A stretch of DNA of 64,000 nucleotides from Arthrobacter sp. B3I9 (GCF_030816935.1 NZ_JAUSYO010000001.1:2976001-3040000); one strand, 5' to 3'; positions 38,901 to 50,421 are shown, counted from the stretch's first letter. Numbers and translations are program-made. The notes: generated by a model from the sequence alone, not told the origin.

Positions 38901-41129
38901 TCAGTCCTCGATACCGGCGGGGATGCCGGCAGCCGCGATGAGCCGCAGCCGCTGCGTGGGCCGCGTCATGGCCACGTAGAGGTCGCCGACGCGTCCGTGT
39001 TCGTGGTTCAGCATGGCCGATGGCTCCAGCACCACGACGCCGTCGAACTCCAGGCCCTTTGCCTCACGGGGGCTGATCACCACGATGTCCTGGACGTAAC
39101 TCCCGGCGTCGGTGCCTACCCGGTGGCCGTAGACGGCGCGCAGCGCGGCGGTGGCCTCCGGAAGCAGGTCCCCGTCCGCGATCACGGCCAGCAGGCCGCC
39201 GTCGAGCGCGTCCAGTTCCTGCGGAAGCACGTCCACGAGGGTGCTGACCACCTTGCCGGGCTCGACACGGTCGATGACCGGGGACCAGCGCCCCTCCCGG
39301 ACCGCCTTCGGCGCGGAAACAACCAGCCCCGCCGCGTTGGCCATCCGGGCGGCGGCTTCGGCAATCTGCGACGGGGTCCGGTAGTTGACTGTGAGTTCCT
39401 CAAGCTGCCAGCGGTCCCCGAACATCGGGGCGAGGGCGCTGTGCCAGGAATTGGCTCCCGCCACGGAACTTGTCTGCGCGATGTCCCCCACGATGGTGAA
39501 GGATTTCAGCGGACAGCGGCGCACCAGCAGGCGCCACTGCATCGGGGACAGCTCCTGGGCCTCGTCCACCACAATGTGCCCGAAAGCCCAGTTGCGGTCG
39601 GTCGTGGCACGCTCCGCGGCGGTCAGCCGGCCCTCGCGCTCCTGGTTCTGGTCAACGAGGTCCTCGGCGGAGATCAGCACATCGACTCCGGCCGTTTCCA
39701 TGTTGACCAGGGTCTGCTTCGCGTTGGCAAGATCGCGGGCGCGGTCATGCTCCTGCTGCGCCAGCCCCCTGCCCGCCGCCGGGTCAAGCTCGCCGAGGAG
39801 CTCTGCGGCCTCGTCCAGCAGCGGCACGTCGGCTTCGGTCCACGGCGAACCGGCGGGCCGGAGCAGCAGTGCGCGCTCGGCGGCGCTGAGGTTGGGCGCG
39901 CAGGCTTCCAGGAGGGCCGGCTTGCTCAGCAGCTCCCCCACAAGCTTCTCCGGCGTCATCGGCATCCAGCAGAGGTTCAGCGCGATGCGCACGTCACGGG
40001 CGGAGCGGACGTCCTCGGCGAGGTACGAACGGTCGGCGTTGTTGCCGATGTTCCCGGCCTCCACCAGCTCGGTCATCTGCTCGGTCAGTTCGCGCAGCAG
40101 GATCTTGACGAAGGACACCCGGGCTTCGTTGTGCGGCTTCCCTGTGGCCCGTGCCCTGTCGCGGGCACGGCGGACCTGGCGCGGTGTCAGCACCAGCTTC
40201 CGCCCGTCCACCATGAGGACCCGGTTGCTGGCCGGGAGGCGCTGCCTGTTGGCGACGGCGTTCGCCACGACCTCGGCCATGTCGAGCCGCCCCTTGATGG
40301 CGGCCACGGCAGGTTCTGCCTCGGCGACGGCGTGGACACCAGGCATCAGGCGGCCCAGGCTTGCCATGACGACGCCGGTCTCGCCGAGGGAGGGCAGCAC
40401 CCGTTCGATGTACTTCATGAAGGACGAGGACGGGCCCACGAGGAGCACGCCCGCGGTCTTGAGGCGTTCCCGGTGGGTGTAGAGCAGGTAGGCGGCGCGG
40501 TGCAGCGCGACGGCGGTCTTGCCGGTGCCCGGCCCGCCCTGGACCACGAGCGCACCGGAAATCGCGGAACGGATGATCCGGTCCTGCTCGGACTGGATGG
40601 TCCCCACGATGTCGGACATGCGGCCGGTCCGCTTGGAGTTGAGGGCAGCCAGCAGGGCGCCTTCGCCCTGGAGCGAATCGTCGTCGGCGAGCATGTCGGC
40701 GTCGAGCACGTCATCCTCGATCGCCTTCACTTCCCGGCCCTGCAGGATCAGGTGCCGGCGCCGGCGGACGCCCTGCCGGTCAAAGGCCGTCGCCTGATAG
40801 AAGTGGCCGGCTTCCGGAGCGCGCCAGTCCACCATGAGGCGCTGCAGGTCCTCGGTGGTCAGGCCGATGCGGCCGATGTACTGCGCTTCCCCCGAGTCAA
40901 GGTCGAGTCGGCCGAACACCAGCCGGTCGTCGACGGCGTCGAGCTGGGCCAGGCGGTCCTCGTACAGGGCGGCAAACGCGTCACGTTCGGAGACGTTCTG
41001 CATGGTGCCGACCGCACCGGCGCGGCGGACCTGGGCAAGCTGGGCGCGCTTCTCCGCCCGCAACTCATCCAGCCGGGCGTATAGTCCGGCCACATAGTCG
41101 CGTTCATGAGCCAAATCAGCGTCGTGCAT
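38901..41129 (-). CDS. HelD/HelR-like RNA polymerase-recycling ATPase
   Basis: A 742-residue UvrD-like superfamily 1 protein. The N-terminal coiled coil (HERDYVAGLYARLDELRAEK onward, about residues 8-65) and the RIGL...VDWRAPEAGHFYQATA block are typical of HelD, not of Rep/UvrD helicases. Walker A is QGGPGTGKT, Walker B-like HIVVDEAQELSPMQW, and the late motifs read NYRTPSQIAEAA and DLYVAMTRPTQRL. HelD-type proteins bind RNA polymerase, insert arms into its channels and release it from nucleic acid; actinobacterial HelR can protect from rifamycins. I looked upstream for a rifamycin-associated palindrome and found none. The start ATG 41129 has AGGGGA before it; a frame start at 41165 is less likely. 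Confidence 0.88.
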   Translation of the reverse strand: MHDADLAHERDYVAGLYARLDELRAEKRAQLAQVRRAGAVGTMQNVSERDAFAALYEDRLAQLDAVDDRLVFGRLDLDSGEAQYIGRIGLTTEDLQRLMVDWRAPEAGHFYQATAFDRQGVRRRRHLILQGREVKAIEDDVLDADMLADDDSLQGEGALLAALNSKRTGRMSDIVGTIQSEQDRIIRSAISGALVVQGGPGTGKTAVALHRAAYLLYTHRERLKTAGVLLVGPSSSFMKYIERVLPSLGETGVVMASLGRLMPGVHAVAEAEPAVAAIKGRLDMAEVVANAVANRQRLPASNRVLMVDGRKLVLTPRQVRRARDRARATGKPHNEARVSFVKILLRELTEQMTELVEAGNIGNNADRSYLAEDVRSARDVRIALNLCWMPMTPEKLVGELLSKPALLEACAPNLSAAERALLLRPAGSPWTEADVPLLDEAAELLGELDPAAGRGLAQQEHDRARDLANAKQTLVNMETAGVDVLISAEDLVDQNQEREGRLTAAERATTDRNWAFGHIVVDEAQELSPMQWRLLVRRCPLKSFTIVGDIAQTSSVAGANSWHSALAPMFGDRWQLEELTVNYRTPSQIAEAAARMANAAGLVVSAPKAVREGRWSPVIDRVEPGKVVSTLVDVLPQELDALDGGLLAVIADGDLLPEATAALRAVYGHRVGTDAGSYVQDIVVISPREAKGLEFDGVVVLEPSAMLNHEHGRVGDLYVAMTRPTQRLRLIAAAGIPAGIED

Positions 41130-41245
41130 CGAACGTTCCCCTATCGAAAAAGACAGACCAACCATTCTACTACCATTTCGGTAAGCGCCGGTATGTGTCC
41201 GTCCGTTTGTGCAGGCATTCTACCGAGGCCGCGGGAACGGTCCAG

Positions 41246-41809
41246 CTAAACGCGCAGGAGGGACAGGACCTGCTGCCCTGCAAGGGCGGTCCGGCCGGGC
41301 AGCCCCTCGAGTTCGAGGACCACGCCGACGCCCGCCACCGTGATGCCGCAGCGTTCGAACAACCTTGCGGCCGCTCCCAGGGTGCCGCCGGTGGCGAGGA
41401 CGTCGTCGAGGATGAGCACCCTGCTTCCCGGTGCGAGGTCCGTCGTATGCAATTCCAGGGTCGCCGTGCCGTATTCCAGGGCGTAGTCCTCTGCCACGAC
41501 TTCGCGCGGGAGCTTGCCAGCCTTACGGACAGTCACGACGCCGGTGCCGGTGGCGTAGGCGGCGGCCGCGGCCAGCAGGAAACCCCGCGCTTCCACACCC
41601 GCGACGGCGTCGAACTGGCCCTGGAACGGAGCCACCAGGGCATCCACAACAACCCTGAAGGCGGCGCCGTCCGCGAAGACGGGCGTCAGGTCCTTGAAGC
41701 TGATGCCGGGCTTGGGGTAGTCGGGGATGGTGGCGCAGAGGCTGCTGATCAGCTCATCCACCGGGGCTGCGCTTGTCGTCTGGTTCGGGTCCTGCTGGCT
41801 TTGGTTCAC
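41246..41809 (-). CDS. apt: Adenine phosphoribosyltransferase
   Basis: A 187-residue purine salvage enzyme turning adenine and PRPP into AMP. The PRPP-binding motif VLILDDVLATGGT and the flexible part VRKAGKLPREVVAEDYALEYG are clear. A polar 15-residue N-terminal tail is extra. It follows mpg by 9 bp on the same strand and probably shares its transcript. Confidence 0.94.
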   Translation of the reverse strand: MNQSQQDPNQTTSAAPVDELISSLCATIPDYPKPGISFKDLTPVFADGAAFRVVVDALVAPFQGQFDAVAGVEARGFLLAAAAAYATGTGVVTVRKAGKLPREVVAEDYALEYGTATLELHTTDLAPGSRVLILDDVLATGGTLGAAARLFERCGITVAGVGVVLELEGLPGRTALAGQQVLSLLRV

Positions 41810-41818
41810 CCGTCAACC

Positions 41819-42538
41819 CTACTGGGTGGAGATCGAGCGGCTCCGGGTACGCACTTTTGCCGCCTTGTAGCGGGAGACCGTTGGGTCGCCGGTGAGCCAG
41901 AAGCGCCACGGGTAATCATGCGTGCCGCCGGCCCCGGAGACCCCTACCCTCGGACCGGAGCTGATGTCCTCAGCGGGGGTCTCCGGCAGCTGGAGGCGGA
42001 ACGGGCCGCCGAGAGCATCCCGGCCGCTGTCCGCCGTCGTGAGTCCAAGCGCGGTGGCCAGCCGGGCCGGGCCGCTCGCCAGGTCCTTGGGGGCTTTCGA
42101 CGTCGGACGGCGGGCGAGTGCCAACTCCTCCCCCGCGACCACCTCGCCGGCGCGCAGCAGCAACGCCGAGGCCCGGCCGACCGGTCCGCAGACGATGTTG
42201 GCGCAGTGGTGCAGGCCATAGGTGAAGTAAACATAGAGATGCCCGGCCGGCCCGAACATCGGCGCGTTGCGGGCGGTGGGGCCGCGGAAGGTGTGCGAAC
42301 CCGGGTCAGGGTGCAGGGAGTCGTGCGGCCCCAGATACGCCTCGACCTCGGTGATCCGCACCGCCACCGTGCCGTCCCGCCCCTTATGCGTCAGCACGGC
42401 ACCCAGCAGCAGCGGCGCCACCTGCCGGGCATCGGCGGAGAGAACCTTCCGCACTTCCTCGGCCGACTGACCGCCTTCGGGCAGGGGGCTGCCCGGTACT
42501 GCACCAGGTACGGCATGGGACGGCGGGCGGGTGGTCAT
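41819..42538 (-). CDS. mpg: 3-methyladenine DNA glycosylase (MPG/AAG family)
   Basis: A 239-residue base-excision enzyme. The signature is RITEVEAYLGPHDSLHPDPG (containing the catalytic Glu region), then FRGPTARNAPMFGPAGHLYVYFTYGLHHCANIV and GPARLATALGLT. It removes alkylated purines. It is divergent from an Ada-AlkA fusion gene across a 90-bp gap, so both strands carry alkylation repair. A polar 30-residue tail precedes the domain. Its neighbourhood to tyrS is conserved in M. tuberculosis. Confidence 0.94.
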   Translation of the reverse strand: MTTRPPSHAVPGAVPGSPLPEGGQSAEEVRKVLSADARQVAPLLLGAVLTHKGRDGTVAVRITEVEAYLGPHDSLHPDPGSHTFRGPTARNAPMFGPAGHLYVYFTYGLHHCANIVCGPVGRASALLLRAGEVVAGEELALARRPTSKAPKDLASGPARLATALGLTTADSGRDALGGPFRLQLPETPAEDISSGPRVGVSGAGGTHDYPWRFWLTGDPTVSRYKAAKVRTRSRSISTQ

Positions 42539-42628
42539 GGTCCGACTTTAACAAACGCCTGGCCGGCTCTCCACGCCCGTGTCCGATTTCCGCTAGCAGC
42601 CGCATTCTGATGCTGGCAGGATGGACCC

Positions 42629-44155
42629 ATGGACTTCTGGCAGCGTTACCGGGCGATCGACGCCCGGGACACCCGTTTCGACGGGCAGTTCTACACCGCT
42701 GTCCGGACCACTGGCATCTATTGCCGGCCCTCCTGCCCGGCACGGACCCCCAAAGCCGGCAACGTGACCTTCTACGAGACGTCCGCGGCGGCGCACGACG
42801 CGGGGTACCGGGCCTGCAAGCGGTGCCTGCCGGAAGCCGTACCGGGCACGCCCGCGTGGAACCTCCGCTCCGACATTGCAGGACGCGCCATGCGGCTGAT
42901 CAACGACGGTGTGATCAACCGCGACGGCGTCGAGGGGCTCGCCGCCCGGCTGGGGTACTCGTCGCGCCAGCTGAACCGGATCCTGAGCTCCGAACTCGGC
43001 GCCGGTCCGTTGTCGCTGGCCCGGGCAAGCCGGGCGCAGACCGCCCGCACCCTCCTCGTCTCCACGTCCATGAAGGCCGCCAACATCGCGTTTGCCGCAG
43101 GCTTCAGCAGCGTGCGCCAGTTCAATGAGACGATCGGCGAAGTCTTCGCCATGACGCCTTCGGCGCTGCGGGCCACCGCTCGGCACCACCGGGCCCCGGC
43201 GGCGGCGTCGGTTTCGTCGACAGCCCTGACGCTGAACCTCCCCTACCGTGAACCGTTCGACCCGGGCATCTTCGACTTCCTCGCGGTCCGGGCCATCCCC
43301 GGCATCGAGGAGGGCACGTCCCGTTCCTACGCCCGCACCCTGCGCCTGGCCCACGGCGATGCCCGGTTCCGGGTGGACCACGACGCCGGCGCCCCAGGCC
43401 GGCCGCTCGTCCTGACCATCGGAGCCGTCGACCTGCGGGACCTCCCCTCGCTGCTCAGCCGGGTCCGCCGCCTGCTGGACCTCGACGCCGACCCCGTCGC
43501 CATCGACGCGGCCCTGACTGCGGATCCCCGGCTGGCTCCCGGCGTCGCCGCAGCCCCCGGAATGCGGATGCCCGGAGCGGTGGACCCCCAGGAACTGCTG
43601 ATCCGGGCCATGGTAGGGCAGCAGATCACTGTTGCCGCCGCCCGGACCGCGCTCGTCCAGCTGTCCCAGGCGGGCAGTGACAGCACAGTGCCGGGCGACG
43701 GCCTGCACCGTATCTTCCCGACGGCTGCGCAGATCGTGGCGTCGGGCCCGGGACTGCTCCGCGGGCCGCAGCGCCGGATTGACTCGGTCTGCGGCGCGGC
43801 TGCGGCAATGGCCTCGGGAGCCCTGGACTTCGGCTACGGCGACGACGTGCCGGGCCTCGAAGCCAAGCTGCTTCCATTGCCCGGGGTTGGGCCCTGGACC
43901 GTGGGGTATGTAGCGATGCGCGTGATCGGCGCCCCGGACGTCTTCCTCGCAAACGACGCCGCCGTCCGGAACGGCATCCGGGCTCTCGAACCGCAGGCGG
44001 ACGGCGCTGCTGCGGATCCCGACTTCCGCGGACTGAGCCCCTGGCGTTCCTACGCCACCATGCACCTCTGGCGGGCGGCCGCCCAGGCCTCCAAACGCAG
44101 TGGCCCTGCCGCTCCGGAAGCACAGACCACCATCCTGACGAAAGTGATGCAATGA
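42629..44155 (+). CDS. Ada-AlkA fusion: methyl-responsive activator and DNA glycosylase
   Basis: A 508-residue three-part protein. The N-terminal Ada domain has Cys32, Cys36, Cys63 and Cys66 (YCRPSC and CKRC), where Cys32 corresponds to the methyl-phosphotriester acceptor. An AraC-type DNA-binding domain follows at about 85-190 ([32 protein letters not shown]). The C-terminal AlkA part from about 205 has the HhH-GPD core [14 protein letters not shown] and the catalytic Asp region [11 protein letters not shown]. It likely repairs alkylated bases and switches on its own operon after alkylation. A GGATGGA site precedes the ATG. It overlaps ogt by 4 bp. Confidence 0.93.
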   Translation: MDFWQRYRAIDARDTRFDGQFYTAVRTTGIYCRPSCPARTPKAGNVTFYETSAAAHDAGYRACKRCLPEAVPGTPAWNLRSDIAGRAMRLINDGVINRDGVEGLAARLGYSSRQLNRILSSELGAGPLSLARASRAQTARTLLVSTSMKAANIAFAAGFSSVRQFNETIGEVFAMTPSALRATARHHRAPAAASVSSTALTLNLPYREPFDPGIFDFLAVRAIPGIEEGTSRSYARTLRLAHGDARFRVDHDAGAPGRPLVLTIGAVDLRDLPSLLSRVRRLLDLDADPVAIDAALTADPRLAPGVAAAPGMRMPGAVDPQELLIRAMVGQQITVAAARTALVQLSQAGSDSTVPGDGLHRIFPTAAQIVASGPGLLRGPQRRIDSVCGAAAAMASGALDFGYGDDVPGLEAKLLPLPGVGPWTVGYVAMRVIGAPDVFLANDAAVRNGIRALEPQADGAAADPDFRGLSPWRSYATMHLWRAAAQASKRSGPAAPEAQTTILTKVMQ

Positions 44156-44664
44156 AAGCCCAGCTGTTGACCATGTCCACCCCCGACGGGCCCTTCACCA
44201 TCATTGCCCGCGACGGCGTTGTGCTCGCCTCGGGCTGGACGGCGGTTCCGGGAGAGCTGACCGGCCAGATCCATCCGGACCTGCTCCCCGGCGAGTATGA
44301 GGCTGTTACGGAACTGGCAGGGATCTCGGCCGCCGTGGAGGAGTTCTATGCCGGCAATCCCGCACCGGCGATGGAAGTTCCGGTGCTGCAAAAGTCCGGG
44401 CCGTTCCGGAACCACGCCTGGAACATGCTGCGTACAGTGACGCCGGGCCACCCGGTGACCTACACCGAATACGCGGAGCTTTCCGGAAACGCAAAGGCCG
44501 TGCGGGCTGCGGCCAGTGCCTGCGCGTTCAATGCAGCGGCCTTGTTCGTGCCCTGCCACCGGGTGGTCCGTACCGACGGCACCCTGGGCGGCTTCCGCTG
44601 GGGCCTCGCCATCAAGGAGAGCCTGCTGGACCGGGAACGGCAGGCGGCCCTGGCGGCCCTCTGA
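44152..44664 (+). CDS. ogt: O6-methylguanine-DNA methyltransferase
   Basis: A 170-residue suicide methyltransferase. The acceptor Cys135 lies in [12 protein letters not shown] and the DNA-binding part reads [24 protein letters not shown] overlap with the Ada-AlkA gene points to one operon and joint induction. Together with mpg this forms an alkylation-repair group of four activities in three genes. Confidence 0.94.
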   Translation: MKAQLLTMSTPDGPFTIIARDGVVLASGWTAVPGELTGQIHPDLLPGEYEAVTELAGISAAVEEFYAGNPAPAMEVPVLQKSGPFRNHAWNMLRTVTPGHPVTYTEYAELSGNAKAVRAAASACAFNAAALFVPCHRVVRTDGTLGGFRWGLAIKESLLDRERQAALAAL

Positions 44665-44694
44665 GCCTGCGGCAGGGCTCGACCCGCCGAGCGG

Positions 44695-45432
44695 CTATTT
44701 CGTGACGGGCACCCCGGCCGGCCACGGCAGCAGCTCAGGTAGGTCCACACCGTCGGCGGCGGCGGTGGCCCGCAGGCTCCCCAGTGTGGGCGTACGGCCG
44801 GCGAGCCAGGCCGCAATGTCCGTCAGCATGCCGCTGACCACGGTCGCTGCGCTCCCGCTGCCGATGGTCACCGGCGCCAGCCCCAGCGGCTGAAGCACGT
44901 ACCTGTTGCCTTCGGGCACCCGGGCGGCCAGGAAGTCGAAGAGCTGCTCGCAGAACGGGCGGCTCCAGGTTTCGGGTCCCCTGCCGGTATCGAGGTCGGT
45001 GGCGTGGATGACGAGTTCGCGCCAGAGCGCCAGCCCGCCGTCGAACACCACACCGCCGCGGTAGCTGATCGGCTGCCGCCAACCGGCATCATTCAGCCCC
45101 CCGAAGGCCCGCAGCGCACGTTCCAGCGCAGCGTCCAGATCGGCCCGGTGCTCCGCGAGGCTGTGGCCTGCGGCCATCTCGATGGCTCGCGTGCGGCCCT
45201 CGTAGCCGCCGTCGTACAGCTCGATGGTTTCGCCGCGGGCAGCGAATTCAAGCTGCCGGGCCATTGCGTTGGAAATGCCGGTCACGTGGGCGAGCACGTG
45301 TCCGCGGGTCCAGCCGGGCAACTCCGATGGCGCCTCGACGTCCTGATCCGTCAGTTTCGCCGTGATGGAAGCCACGACGTCGGCGGCGCGGCGGAGTTCT
45401 TCCGGCAGTTTCTCCGGTGTGATAGCGGTCAT
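44695..45432 (-). CDS. DinB/MDMPI-fold protein, mycothiol-dependent isomerase type
   Basis: A 245-residue protein of the maleylpyruvate isomerase-like family. The N-terminal four-helix bundle carries ELPGWTRGHVLAHVTGISNAM, with His in GHVLAHV, and WRELVIHATDLDTG, the other expected metal ligand region. A small C-terminal domain ends VDLPELLPWPAGVPV. Members use mycothiol in some cases, which fits an actinobacterium; the reaction here is unknown. It converges on ogt with a 30-bp gap. Confidence 0.85.
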   Translation of the reverse strand: MTAITPEKLPEELRRAADVVASITAKLTDQDVEAPSELPGWTRGHVLAHVTGISNAMARQLEFAARGETIELYDGGYEGRTRAIEMAAGHSLAEHRADLDAALERALRAFGGLNDAGWRQPISYRGGVVFDGGLALWRELVIHATDLDTGRGPETWSRPFCEQLFDFLAARVPEGNRYVLQPLGLAPVTIGSGSAATVVSGMLTDIAAWLAGRTPTLGSLRATAAADGVDLPELLPWPAGVPVTK

Positions 45433-45466
45433 GGCGCCATCCTAGCCGAGACCCGGCTAACTGGGA

Positions 45467-45847
45467 CTAACCGAGTTGCTCCTGGCCAAACCGGTGGCGG
45501 ATGTGCCGGCGGTCGTGCCGGGCCTGCCAGAACTCGATTTCGCGCGGCCGGATCGCGTAGAGCTGCCAGTTCGGATTGTCGCTGCCGTCGGCGCCGGGCC
45601 GGGCATGCCAGTCGGCCGCGGAGGCCTCCGGCGGGAGTTCCGTGACCAGGCCGGCCACCCGGACCTGCCGGCCCTGCTGTGGCCAGTAGAAATTTAGCGC
45701 CGCGTGCGGATTGGCCTCCAGTTCGCGGCCCTTACTTGAGGCGTGGGAGGTCGCAAAGTGCCAGCCGTCGTCGTCGATGTTCTTCAGGATCAGCATCCGG
45801 GCGGAGGGCTTTGTAGCCGTTCTCGCAGGTTGAGACCTAGCCGCCGA
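45467..45847 (-). pseudogene. 5'-truncated pyridoxamine phosphate oxidase remnant
   Basis: The frame encodes the C-terminal half of a PdxH-type flavin enzyme: KPSARMLILKNIDDDGWHFA, SHASSKGRELEANPHAALNF, YWPQQGRQVRVAG and EFWQARHDRRHIRHRF. The usual 60-75 N-terminal residues are missing: 17 codons upstream of the first ATG (45796) the frame meets a TAG at 45848-45850, there is no other start, no ribosome binding site precedes the ATG, and no other frame upstream resumes the homology. The C-terminus is also about ten residues shorter than usual. I read this as a decaying gene; a short expressed FMN-binding protein is less likely. Confidence 0.75.
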
Positions 45848-46028
45848 CTACGTGAACCGGGCCGGAGTAACGCTGCAGTAACGCCTCCAGTGGTTAGGTT
45901 CGGGCTTCATCGGTGGCAGGACGATAGAGAATGGAGCAGGTCCGTCTGACGACGCGAGCAGCGTGGCTGACGGGAGTGCTCGACGGCTCATCTGACGTCC
46001 CGCCGTTCGTTCGTCTCGGAGGATAGTC

Positions 46029-46502
46029 ATGAACTACGGCACCCTGCTCGGTCACATAGCGCGCATCAACCCGGCAATATGGGATGCAATTTACCCACAT
46101 GGCCCCTTGATCCGGCAAAGATTCGACGCTGTCGCTCTGAACCCTCAGCCGCTGCCTCCCAAGGAGATTGGCGAGAGGCTGCAGCTGGAAGCCGGGTTGA
46201 TGGCACGTGAACTCGTGCGGCTCGCCGTAGAGGCCGACATCCGCGGCGATGATCCTGTACGGATGGTGCGTGAACTGATAGATGACTGGTGCGGCACGCC
46301 GTGGCCCCGCAAGTGGCCCTTCCCCTGGCCGGGCCCGGGACCAACCGATGGCCCTCACCCCGACCCCTGGCACGTGAACGCCGCCCGGGTCGTCGGCGCC
46401 ACCGTGTTCGCATCCTACGCATCCCGGCTCGGGGAAGGACCGCTCCGGGACGCCTTAACCGATGGGGCTGAGCAGCTGGCTCAAGCCGCGGTTGGCGGCT
46501 GA
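46029..46502 (+). CDS. Unknown protein with LNPQPLPP motif
   Basis: A 157-residue soluble protein started by ATG 46029 with a strong GGAGGA 6 bp before. Residues 36-46 read ALNPQPLPPKE, a motif I know from uncharacterised bacterial proteins. A Trp/Pro-rich stretch follows at about 88-118 (CGTPWPRKWPFPWPGPGPTD), then a helical end with VGATVFASYAS. No signal peptide or membrane helix is seen. Function is unknown. It is 77 bp before a small zinc-ribbon-like gene on the same strand. The 180 bp before it hold no gene. Confidence 0.8.
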   Translation: MNYGTLLGHIARINPAIWDAIYPHGPLIRQRFDAVALNPQPLPPKEIGERLQLEAGLMARELVRLAVEADIRGDDPVRMVRELIDDWCGTPWPRKWPFPWPGPGPTDGPHPDPWHVNAARVVGATVFASYASRLGEGPLRDALTDGAEQLAQAAVGG

Positions 46503-46578
46503 GATCCCAATTGCACGTAGGGTCCCATTCTATTTCCGGGTGGGGCCTGGCTCACTGCGATTTAGATAGGAGGGTGCC

Positions 46579-46749
46579 ATGGTCCAGGCCCTGCTGTGCA
46601 AGCTGAACATACGGCACGAATGGCACCTCGAGCATGCCGATGACGGAAGCGTGTACAGGCGCTGCCGTCGATGTGGCAAGGATGATGATGAACGCAGCAA
46701 AGGAAAAGGCGGCGACTTCAGCCCGTGGGTAGGGCCGACAGGAGGGTGA
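46579..46749 (+). CDS. Small zinc-ribbon-like protein, 56 aa
   Basis: A short gene with a full AGGAGG site 6 bp before ATG 46579. The product starts MVQALLCKLNIRHEWHLEHA, then DDGSVYRRCRRCGKDDDE and ends PTGG. Cys7, the paired C29-R-R-C32-G-K and the His residues at 13, 16 and 19 suggest one bound metal ion. It ends with a charged Lys/Gly tail. Similar tiny C-x2-C proteins with HxW motifs occur in actinobacteria without known function. It lies between the LNPQPLPP protein and the cupin, all on the plus strand. Confidence 0.7.
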   Translation: MVQALLCKLNIRHEWHLEHADDGSVYRRCRRCGKDDDERSKGKGGDFSPWVGPTGG

Positions 46750-46928
46750 GGTCACTCAGCCAACAAGGCATCAGCTGCGCCTGCCGTCGCAGGACGGTTG
46801 AGCGGGTGAAGGGGGCACGTACGATCTCAAGACAGCCAGCAAAAGATGGAAAAATGCTTGTTCAGCCCGAGCGCAGCGAGGTCTTAGTGCCCATTGATAA
46901 CGGAAATGAGCGCACGTATCGTCGCTCC

Positions 46929-47468
46929 ATGAGCACGAAATTCGGAACGGTCGGCGATGAGGTCGGCACTCTCGTTCGGTTCGGCGATGCCTTTACCGCC
47001 CGAACCCTTCTGGACGCGGCGACCACGGGGCAAAGGCTTTCCATTGTCGAGCATTTGCTGGCCGTTCGCGAACTCGGGGCGCCCCTACATATGCACAGCC
47101 GCGAGGACGAATTCACGATTATCACCAAGGGTCGGGTTGGGTTTCTTCTCGGGGACGAGGTGTTTTACGCCGGCCCGGGAGAGTTGGTAGTAAAACCCCG
47201 GGATCAATGGCACACCTTTTGGAACGCGGGCAACGAACAGGCACGAATGCTTGAGATTATTTCTCCGGCAGGATTCGAAAAGTACTTCGCGGAGATCGAG
47301 CCCTTCTTTCCAGAAGGGGCCCCACCAGACCTTGACGCGATGGCCGAAGCCAATGCTAGATACGGCCTTCAGATGGACTTCGAATCCCAGCCACAACTGA
47401 TCGACCGCTTCGATTTGACCCCTCCATTGGAGATGGGTGCGCCCCCACCTGCACAGGGCGCGTTATGA
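46929..47468 (+). CDS. Cupin-domain protein
   Basis: A 179-residue single cupin. Motif 1 is LGAPLHMHSREDEFTIITKG with metal-ligand-like His, His and Glu; motif 2 is PGELVVKPRDQWHTFWNAG with its His. The C-terminal tail after FEKYFAEIEPFF contains LDAMAEANARYGLQMD, as in cupins annotated as quercetin 2,3-dioxygenase-like. Substrate unknown. The start is uncertain: ATG 46929 begins the domain, ATG 46854 would add 25 residues, and neither has a strong ribosome binding site. The 180-bp gap before it has no gene. Confidence 0.8.
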   Translation: MSTKFGTVGDEVGTLVRFGDAFTARTLLDAATTGQRLSIVEHLLAVRELGAPLHMHSREDEFTIITKGRVGFLLGDEVFYAGPGELVVKPRDQWHTFWNAGNEQARMLEIISPAGFEKYFAEIEPFFPEGAPPDLDAMAEANARYGLQMDFESQPQLIDRFDLTPPLEMGAPPPAQGAL

Positions 47469-47636
47469 ATCGCCCACTGCAAGGTGAGGAATTGGCGCTG
47501 TAGTTGCGAACTGGTGGCACGATGCCAGATTCGCGGGCGAGGGCGGCAATCGAGACCTGGCCTCACCGCGGAGTCGATGGGTGCCGGTCGGGGCGGCCTC
47601 GGGCGACGAAGGGGGTCGAGCCGGAGACGTTGGCGG

Positions 47637-47703
47637 CACACCGAGTTGGCACTTCACGGCAATGTTTTCGAAAAACACTGCCGCGAAGTGCCACCTCGGT
47701 GTG
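47637..47703. repeat. Long palindrome, copy 2 (REP-like) between convergent genes
   Basis: Arms run from CACACCGAGTTGGCACTTCA (47637) inward and end TGGCACTTC-complement ... CTCGGTGTG (47703); about 31 bp pair with three differences around a 5-nt loop (CGAAA region). The core GCACTTCRCGGCAATGTTTT is shared with 7113-7168. It lies 20 bp from the argH stop and after the cupin. The rest of 47469-47722 shows no gene. Confidence 0.8.
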
Positions 47704-47722
47704 CGGAGCGGCGAGGGTCCCT

Positions 47723-50361
<2,639 letters not shown>

Positions 50362-50421
50362 TTCAAATGCTCCTTAGTTGTTGGGGAAATGTCGAAATAA
50401 AGCTTGTCTGTTCAAAGCCTG

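Noticed and set aside
38808..41084. 758-codon plus-strand frame opposite the HelD-like gene
   Set aside because: Antisense shadow with His/Arg/Gly-rich composition; the minus strand has clear ATPase motifs.
41130..41245. Rifamycin-associated palindrome before the HelD-like gene
   Set aside because: The known GC-rich 19-bp inverted repeat type is not present in this gap.
45848..46030. 60-codon minus-strand frame upstream of the pdxH remnant as its missing N-terminus
   Set aside because: Its peptide has no PdxH likeness and no frameshift joins it to the remnant.
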